A stretch of 64,000 nucleotides of DNA from Streptomyces sp. L-9-10 (GTDB lineage: Bacteria > Actinomycetota > Actinomycetes > Streptomycetales > Streptomycetaceae): assembly GCF_004151105.1 (NCBI RefSeq), contig NZ_PHRF01000057.1, positions 9,115-73,114 of the forward strand, in the 5' to 3' direction. Below the pieces are notes generated by a model. It had not been told where the DNA came from. It did no database searches and worked only from the letters and a program-made list of their open reading frames with translations. Position 1 is the stretch's first letter, and each line of letters begins with the position of its first letter. Below, piece after piece: positions 58,726-64,000 of the stretch. The position numbers and the translations under genes were made by a program.

Positions 58726-60303
58726 TTGAGACGCACCGCAGTGCTCGGCTCGGCCGGCACGCTGCTCACGGGAACGCTCATAGCGGGCGCGATAGCCGCG
58801 CCGGCGGCCACCGCCGACGGCCGCCACCAGGGTGACCCGGCGGCATACGGCGCCACGGTCGCCGCCGAGCGCGCCGCGAAAAAGGGCATCGACTGGCAGG
58901 ACTGCCCGGCCGACTGGGCACTGGAGAAGCCCATCCAGTGTGGCTGGGTGAGCGTCCCGCTCGACTACACGAAGCCCAACGGACGGCAGATCAAGATCGC
59001 CGTCGACCGGATCGGCAACACGGGGACCAAGCAGGAGCGCCAGGGTTCCCTGGTCTACAACCCGGGCGGTCCCGGCGGCTCCGGCATGGCCTTCCCGCGC
59101 CGAGTCGTCACCAAGAACGCGATCTGGGCCGATGCCGCCAAGGCCTACGACTTCGTCGGGTTCGACCCGCGCGGGGTGGGCCACTCCACGCCCATCTCCT
59201 GCGTCGACCCGCAGGAGTTCGTCAAGGCGCCGAAGCTCGACCCGGTCCCCGACAGCGAGGCCGACAAGCGCGCCCAGCGCAAGCTGGCCGCCGAGTACGC
59301 GGACGGCTGCCAGGAGCGCAGCGGCTGGATGCTGCCGCAGATGACGACGCCCAACACCGCTCGTGACCTGGATGTCATCCGGGCCGCGCTCGGCGACAAG
59401 AAGCTGAACTACGTCGGCGTCTCCTACGGCACGTACCTCGGCGCGGTCTACGGCACGCTCTTCCCGTCGCATGTGCGCCGTATGGTCGTCGACAGCGTGG
59501 TCAACCCGTCGAAGGAGAAGATCTGGTACCAGGCCAACCTGGACCAGGACGTCGCCTTCGAATCCCGCTTCCAGGACTGGATGGAGTGGGTCGCCAAGAA
59601 CGACGCGACCTTCCACATCGGGACCACCGCCGCCCAGGTCGAGAAGCAGTGGGACACGCTCCGCGCCGCCGCCAAGAAGAACCCCATCGGCGGTGTCGTG
59701 GGACCGGCCGAGCTGCTCAGCCTCTTCCAGAGCGCTCCGTACTACGACTCCAGCTGGGTGCCCGTCGCCTCGGTCTGGAGCAAGTACCTCGCCGGTGACA
59801 CCCAGGCGCTGGTCGACGCGGCCGCCCCCGACATGTCGGACACCGCGGGCAACGCCAAGTCCGAGAACGGCAACGCGGTCTACACCGCCGTCGAGTGCGC
59901 CGACGCCAAGTGGCCGACGAGCTGGAAGCAGTGGGACCGGGACAACACCCGGCTCCACCGCGACCACCCGTTCCTCACCTGGTCCAACGCCTGGATGAAC
60001 CTGCCGTGCGCCACCTGGAGCGCCAAGCAGCAGACCCCGGTGGAGGTCAAGACCGGCAAGGGGCTGCCGCCCGTGCTGATCACGCAGTCCACCAGGGACG
60101 CCGCCACGCCGTACGAGGGCGCCGTCGAGCTGCACAAGCGCTTCAAGGGATCGCGGCTGATCACCGAGCGCGACGCCGGTTCGCACGGCATCACGAATCT
60201 GCTGAACCCGTGCATCAACGACAGGGTGAAGTCCTATCTGCTGACGGGGGCGCTGGACAGCGCCGATGTGACGTGCGCTCCGCACGCCACGCCCAAGCCG
60301 TAA
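58726..60303 (+). CDS. Secreted alpha/beta-hydrolase, tripeptidyl aminopeptidase family
   Basis: Secreted serine exopeptidase of the Streptomyces Tap/SlpD type, 525 residues. TTG 58726 has GGAGG 6 bases before it and gives a compact signal peptide (RRTAVLGSAGTLLTGTLIAG, then AAPAATA). Oxyanion segment NPGGPGGSG; catalytic Ser233 in GVSYGTYLG; Asp458 in STRDAATPYEGA; His487 in AGSHGI. The C-terminal cap region with paired cysteines (NLPCATW, NPCIND, DVTCAPH) matches the family's TAP-like C-terminal domain. Likely trims tripeptides from extracellular proteins. Monocistronic, followed by a hairpin with T-tract. Confidence 0.92.
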   Translation: MRRTAVLGSAGTLLTGTLIAGAIAAPAATADGRHQGDPAAYGATVAAERAAKKGIDWQDCPADWALEKPIQCGWVSVPLDYTKPNGRQIKIAVDRIGNTGTKQERQGSLVYNPGGPGGSGMAFPRRVVTKNAIWADAAKAYDFVGFDPRGVGHSTPISCVDPQEFVKAPKLDPVPDSEADKRAQRKLAAEYADGCQERSGWMLPQMTTPNTARDLDVIRAALGDKKLNYVGVSYGTYLGAVYGTLFPSHVRRMVVDSVVNPSKEKIWYQANLDQDVAFESRFQDWMEWVAKNDATFHIGTTAAQVEKQWDTLRAAAKKNPIGGVVGPAELLSLFQSAPYYDSSWVPVASVWSKYLAGDTQALVDAAAPDMSDTAGNAKSENGNAVYTAVECADAKWPTSWKQWDRDNTRLHRDHPFLTWSNAWMNLPCATWSAKQQTPVEVKTGKGLPPVLITQSTRDAATPYEGAVELHKRFKGSRLITERDAGSHGITNLLNPCINDRVKSYLLTGALDSADVTCAPHATPKP

Positions 60304-60311
60304 GGACCCCG

Positions 60312-60354
60312 GGACGGGGGCGGCCGGCTCACCGGTCGCCCCCGTCCGCCTTTT
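60312..60354 (+). terminator. Rho-independent terminator after aminopeptidase gene
   Basis: GGACGGGGGCG (60312-60322) pairs with CGCCCCCGTCC (60337-60347). A smaller CCGG/CCGG helix lies within, and TTTT follows a few bases after the stem. Confidence 0.8.
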
Positions 60355-60387
60355 CCGGGGACGCCCACTTCAGCTACGACCACCGGG

Positions 60388-61443
60388 CTATGACGCGGCT
60401 TCCCGGTCGTACCGCGCCAGCCAGGCGTCCTCCGCCGCGTAGTCGAAGAGGCTGTCCCGTCCGTAGTTCAGGACCATCGTGGGGAACGCCTCCGCCCAGT
60501 CCCGGCCGCGCAGCCGGTCGGTGAGCCAGGCGACGGTCCCGGGCAGGGACTCGGCATAGCCCGTGACCGGCCGGTACCCCAACTCCCGCTCGGCGGCGGC
60601 CATGTCGTAGACCACGGGATGCTCCAGGCTCCAGGGAGTATCGCCGACGCCGTCCTCCGGTGCCCCGCCGACAAGTACCGTCCCGGTCTCGCGGTCCAGC
60701 ACCCTGTCGATCGCCGCGCCGATCTCCGCGACGGTCGGGGCCTGCGGATCACCGGCGTTGAGCACGCGAGAGCCGGGGCGCTCCGCCGCCAGCCTGATCA
60801 GCTCGGCGAGATTGGTGACATGGACGGGATGGAACCGGCTCCGGCCGCCGTACGCCAGTACGCGCCGCCGGCGGCCGTCCAGCAGCCGCTTGACGAAGTA
60901 CAGCTCACGCGGGGTGCGGCAGTACGGGCCATGGATCGCGCCCGCCCGCAGCAGCGTCACGGGCAGCGTGTCGCCGGCCGCCAGCAACGCGCGCTCCAGC
61001 AGCACCTTTCGCGTGCCGTACGTCGCCTCGCCGGGAGCCACCGTCCGCTGTGTCTCGGGTATGGGCACCGGATAGCGCGGACCGCCGCCGGGTTCGCCCT
61101 GGGTGTCGAAGCCCCGGCCCCGGTCGTCCTCGTACACCGCGCCGCTGGAGAGGACGACCGCCGAGCCGATCCGGCCGGCGAGCCCGGTCAGCTGGCGGGC
61201 GTGTGCCCGGCCGAACGCGACCATGTCCACGACCACATCGCAGCCGTCGCCGATCACGGCGGCCAGCGCCGCGTCATCCTCGCGGTCCAGCCGTACCGCC
61301 CGTACGTCCTCCGGCCAGTGCGCGTCCCGGCCGCCGCCGAGCGAGGCCGCGCGCACCTCCCAGCCGTCCTCGGCGAGCGCCCGCACGGCTTCCCGCCCCG
61401 TCTGTCCTGTCGCACCGATCACCACTACGTGTCCCCTGGTCAT
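60388..61443 (-). CDS. NAD-dependent epimerase/dehydratase-family protein
   Basis: Extended SDR, 351 residues, ATG 61443. Rossmann motif GATGQTG at 10-16. VVLSSGAVYED near 97-106 places the catalytic Ser/Thr; Tyr142 and Lys146 in TYGTRK form the YxxxK pair. HPVHVTNLAELIRLAAERPG and LNAGDPQAPTVAEIG near 210-245 are typical of the epimerase family's C-terminal domain. Substrate unknown; no sugar-nucleotide genes are nearby. It converges with the aminopeptidase gene. Confidence 0.88.
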   Translation of the reverse strand: MTRGHVVVIGATGQTGREAVRALAEDGWEVRAASLGGGRDAHWPEDVRAVRLDREDDAALAAVIGDGCDVVVDMVAFGRAHARQLTGLAGRIGSAVVLSSGAVYEDDRGRGFDTQGEPGGGPRYPVPIPETQRTVAPGEATYGTRKVLLERALLAAGDTLPVTLLRAGAIHGPYCRTPRELYFVKRLLDGRRRRVLAYGGRSRFHPVHVTNLAELIRLAAERPGSRVLNAGDPQAPTVAEIGAAIDRVLDRETGTVLVGGAPEDGVGDTPWSLEHPVVYDMAAAERELGYRPVTGYAESLPGTVAWLTDRLRGRDWAEAFPTMVLNYGRDSLFDYAAEDAWLARYDREAAS

Positions 61444-61508
61444 ACGGGGGACGCTAGAGGTACGGGAACCCGCGCGCCCAGGGGAGTTCGCCGGTCGCGA
61501 ATCTGCTC

Positions 61509-62225
61509 TCAGCGACGCAGCCGAGGGAACTTCCCGGCCGGCTCCGCCTTCGCCTGTTCCGCCTTCACGTCGGCCGCGTAACGGTCGACGTACTCCTGTC
61601 CGGAGAGCCCGAGGATCGCGTACATGATCTCGTCGGTGACCGCGCGGACCGCCGCCTTCTCGTTCTCCAGACCCGCGTAGCGCGCGAACTCCATCGGCTC
61701 ACCGAACCGGATCGTCACCCGCCTGATCCGAGGGACGACCTGGCCGGGCGGCTGGATCTCGAAGGTGCCGACCATGGCACACGGCACCACCGGCACCTGC
61801 GCCCTGATCGCCATCACGGCGACCCCGACCTTGCCCTTGTAGAGCCGGCCGTCGTGCGAGCGGGTGCCCTCCGGATAGATCCCCAGCAACTCGTCCTTCG
61901 CCAGCACCCCGAGCCCTTCCCGGATCGCCGCCCGCCCGGCCTCCTTCCCCGACCGGTCCACCGGGATCTGCCCGGCGCCGCGGAAGAAGAAGGCCGTCAG
62001 CCGCCCTTTCAGCCCGGGGCCGGTGAAGTATTCGGCCTTGGCGAGGAAGGTGATGCGCCGCTTGAGGATGGCCGGCATCAGGAAGTGATCCGAGAACGAC
62101 AGGTGGTTGCCCGCGATGATCGCGGCACCGTCGGCGGGTATGTGCTCAAGGCCCTCGATCCGGGGCCGGAAGAGCAGCCGCAGCAGGGGCCCCAGCAGCA
62201 CATATTTCAGCACGTAATAGAACAC
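61509..62225 (-). CDS. 1-Acyl-sn-glycerol-3-phosphate acyltransferase (PlsC family)
   Basis: Transfers a second acyl chain to lysophosphatidate, or a related acyl transfer, at the membrane. 238 residues, GTG 62225 with GAGGAG 8 bases upstream. Motif I NHLSFSD (His41, Asp46), FFRGAGQIPVDR (motif II), YPEGTRS (motif III, Glu119) and VPVVPCAMVGT (motif IV). An N-terminal hydrophobic stretch (YVLKYVLLGPLLRLLF) anchors it. The C-terminal tail is charged and Ala/Lys-rich. Normal length. Confidence 0.92.
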   Translation of the reverse strand: MFYYVLKYVLLGPLLRLLFRPRIEGLEHIPADGAAIIAGNHLSFSDHFLMPAILKRRITFLAKAEYFTGPGLKGRLTAFFFRGAGQIPVDRSGKEAGRAAIREGLGVLAKDELLGIYPEGTRSHDGRLYKGKVGVAVMAIRAQVPVVPCAMVGTFEIQPPGQVVPRIRRVTIRFGEPMEFARYAGLENEKAAVRAVTDEIMYAILGLSGQEYVDRYAADVKAEQAKAEPAGKFPRLRR

Positions 62226-62661
62226 GGAGAGCGCTCCTCACTGGCCCGACCGGCCACGGGACGCGTTGTCCCAGGTCAACGGGGATTCCGGCGGTCGCAA
62301 GTGTATGTGCGGGTGTCGTCGGTTGTAACCGCCCCTTCCCGGGGCAGGTCCCCGCCGACTCGGTGCCGGGTTCGCTCACACCCGCGATGTGAACATCGTG
62401 GTCGACTCGCCGGAGCCGCGCACTTTCCGTGTTCCCGCCGGAGACAGGCGTACACGCGTCGGGTCCCGTCAGCCGGCGTTCGCGACCATGCGGACGAGGG
62501 TGTCGACGAGCTCGTCCGCGGTGGAGCGCAATGTGCCTGTGCCGAGGTGGCCGCTGAGCTCCATCTACACCGCGGCCGCGGAGTCGCCGGCCCGGCTCAC
62601 TCGCCCAGCAGGTCCCCCGGCGATGGGATCCGGACGTCGCCGACACGTCGTCCGGGGGCGG
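62226..62661. other. 436-base gap between plsC-like gene and glycoside hydrolase
   Basis: Presumably holds the promoter of the acyltransferase gene. TCACA-N7-TGTGA (62376-62392) is a small inverted repeat of unknown meaning. A 31-codon reverse frame (62564 to 62469, MELSGHLGTG...) has good codon composition, but is too short to call and might be the tail of a decayed gene. Longer reverse frames here are Arg/Pro-rich and not credible. Confidence 0.5.
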
Positions 62662-64000
62662 TCATTCCCGCGCGCCGGGGCAGAGGCGGCGCGGCTTCGT
62701 GTCTCCCTTGAGCGTGGCGTCGACACAGCCGCCGGGCAGGCCGTCGTATGCCGTGGGACCGAAGTTGGCGGTGACGGTGAGGACGCCGTCGCCGAACTCG
62801 GTGCGCTGGACGGTGCGGTCACCGGTCAGTGTCCGGAAGCCGGACATGGGCTCCGTGCCGGCCGCGCGGTGCAGGGGCGCGAAGTACGCCTGGAGCGTGG
62901 CGAGTTCCTCGCCCCGTTCCGTGATCGACGTCCCGTCGAGGACGAAGTTGAGCGGTGTGTTGTACAGCATGGCGAGCAGGGCGCGGGTGGTCTTCTGCTC
63001 AGGCAGCTTGTCGTAGGGCAGCTCCCAGCGTTCGGTGTTGACCAGCGAGTCGTGGAGGGCGGTCTCGTACAGCGGGACGCGGTAGGCCGGGTCGTACATG
63101 GCCTTGGCCACGTTCCCGGGGAGCTTGGCGGGCTTGAAGAAGAGGGCCGGCGCGTTGGCGGGGGCGTAGCCGCCCCATGTCTCCTTGTCCTTCTGGACGC
63201 CCCAGTACCCGTCCGCCACCGGAGTGCCGGAGCCGTGGCCGAAGGCGAGTACCTGGTTCGCCCAGCCGCCTGCGGACTCCGAGCCGAGGACCAGGCCGTA
63301 CGAGTCGGTCAGCCGCTTCATGCGGGCGAGCCGGTTGGCGCGGTCGCGCTCCTCGGTCATGGGGTGGTCGGCGCTGAGGTCGCGGAAGAAGTCGCCGGCC
63401 GCGTCGACGTCCAGAAAGTAGCTGTCGGCGCCGTTGGCCGTCATCGCGCGGGTGCGATCCGCGAGGTACCCACGGCTCGGCTCGGCCTTCTCGAACGCCT
63501 CCGAGCTGAGGTAGCAGCCGCGCTCGTGGAAGCCGGGGACGGGGCGCCCGGTGTCGTCCCGGACACAGAAGTCGGGATACACGCGGTCGGGCCAGACGGA
63601 GGTGGGGGCGTCCGAGGTCCGGGGGTCCTGGCCGTTGGCGAACGAGTCGTAGGGCCCGACGAGGAAGCCGGCCTCCTCGGCCGCGGTGACGGCCTCGGAA
63701 TCCATCGGCTGGTCGTCGGCGTCGTAGCCGAGCCACATGCGGTCCACACCGAGCGCGCTCAGCTGCCGGACTCCCCGGGCCGTACGGGCGTCACCCCACA
63801 GGTAGGCGTGGAAGGCGCCGAGGAGTCTGCCCGTCGCGGGGTTGGCGTCGATCTTCTTCCGGAGGCTGCCGAGCTGCCCGCGCTGGGCGAGCCACGCGCG
63901 GTAGTCCCTGGCGGGGGCGACCGGGGAGCCGTCGGTCAGGGTGAAGGCGACGGTGTACCGAGTGGTGCCGTCGGCACGGGAGAAGCGGTGGGTGGCGGTC
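62662..64000 (-). CDS. Glycoside hydrolase (GH101/GH129-like), N-terminus beyond window
   Basis: The reverse frame is open to the right edge, so the protein is truncated at its N-terminus; at least 445 codons are present. The segment upstream of MDRMWLGYDADDQ reads on continuously (VAPARDYRAWLAQRGQLG, then GAFHAYLWGDART), typical of a (beta/alpha)8 hydrolase. Further: DRVYPDFCVRDDTGRPVPGF, ADSYFLDVDAAGDFF with an acidic pair suited to catalysis, GLVLGSESAGGWANQVLAFG and PLYETALHDSLVNTERWELP. It resembles glycosidases of the GH101/GH129-related group acting on O-glycans or other sugars, though the exact family is uncertain. The C-terminus is a beta-sandwich-like segment ending RRLCPGARE. Confidence 0.75.
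   Translation of the reverse strand, partial: TATHRFSRADGTTRYTVAFTLTDGSPVAPARDYRAWLAQRGQLGSLRKKIDANPATGRLLGAFHAYLWGDARTARGVRQLSALGVDRMWLGYDADDQPMDSEAVTAAEEAGFLVGPYDSFANGQDPRTSDAPTSVWPDRVYPDFCVRDDTGRPVPGFHERGCYLSSEAFEKAEPSRGYLADRTRAMTANGADSYFLDVDAAGDFFRDLSADHPMTEERDRANRLARMKRLTDSYGLVLGSESAGGWANQVLAFGHGSGTPVADGYWGVQKDKETWGGYAPANAPALFFKPAKLPGNVAKAMYDPAYRVPLYETALHDSLVNTERWELPYDKLPEQKTTRALLAMLYNTPLNFVLDGTSITERGEELATLQAYFAPLHRAAGTEPMSGFRTLTGDRTVQRTEFGDGVLTVTANFGPTAYDGLPGGCVDATLKGDTKPRRLCPGARE

Noticed and set aside
62376..62392. TCACA-N7-TGTGA as a Crp-like site
   Set aside because: Half-sites are in the opposite order to the Crp consensus (TGTGA...TCACA) and the spacer length differs.
62146..62646. 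Reverse frame between the acyltransferase and the glycoside hydrolase
   Set aside because: Arg/His/Pro-rich translation and overlap with the acyltransferase start; not credible as a gene.

Overview
The window looks like chromosomal DNA of a Streptomyces or close relative. It is very GC-rich, GTG and TTG starts are common, many junctions are translationally coupled (ATGA, GTGA, TTGA), and several families are typical of that genus: DUF397/DUF5753/RsbW-like sets, an ECF41 sigma factor, SWIM + DUF6493 pair, PhoD with a PHO box, a c-di-AMP riboswitch before an NlpC/P60 gene, and ureABCFGD without ureE. No tRNA, rRNA, CRISPR, integrase or insertion sequence was recognised.

Layout: (1) 1-10237, the 3' part of a large NRPS gene, ...A-PCP-C-A-PCP-E-C-A-PCP-E, ending in an epimerase domain with no thioesterase. 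It is closed by a perfect 22-bp hairpin facing a convergent DHA2 drug exporter. (2) 12.2-18.3 kb, yigZ, a repeat-built small ORF, sbcD, sbcC and an SDR oxidoreductase. (3) 18.4-27.6 kb, reverse strand: a DUF885 hydrolase, a membrane ACT-GNAT protein, the DUF6493/SWIM pair and Tat-secreted PhoD. (4) 27.9-31.7 kb, regulators: ECF41 sigma, GntR, ROK, plus a hypothetical protein. (5) 31.7-39.2 kb, mostly housekeeping on the reverse strand: DUF6328, mug, purB, SGNH hydrolase, two CBS/CNNM transporters, GNAT, LLM oxidoreductase. (6) 39.3-44.5 kb, a leaderless Doc-like toxin-antitoxin pair, then biotin synthesis (bioF divergent from bioB-bioA-bioD). (7) 44.5-49.7 kb, a WhiJ-like regulatory set, a riboswitch-controlled cell-wall hydrolase, a ClpP paralogue with the catalytic His replaced by Arg, and a large HTH/TPR regulator. 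(8) 50.0-53.3 kb, a tight four-gene operon (methyltransferase, PPOX-fold protein, threonine-dehydrogenase-like enzyme, FemAB/GNAT transferase) of unknown product, followed by an orphan Phd/YefM antitoxin. (9) 54.0-58.6 kb, urease structural and accessory genes. (10) 58.7-64.0 kb, a secreted tripeptidyl aminopeptidase, an epimerase-like SDR, a PlsC acyltransferase and a truncated glycoside hydrolase.

Coherent units are the urease operon, the biotin genes, the SbcCD pair, the NRPS and the uncharacterised 50-53 kb operon. The recurring oddity is short tandem repeats (6-30 bp units). They lie inside coding regions (NRPS domains, SbcC, a GNAT, the small ORF before sbcD) and at 3' ends or gene junctions (purB/mug, bioD, the ACT-GNAT gene, the TPR regulator, ureG/ureD). 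The candidates I consider most worth following are the four-gene operon, the His-less ClpP, the repeat-peptide ORF inside the sbcD operon, and the riboswitch. All assignments come from reading the sequence; no database search was possible.
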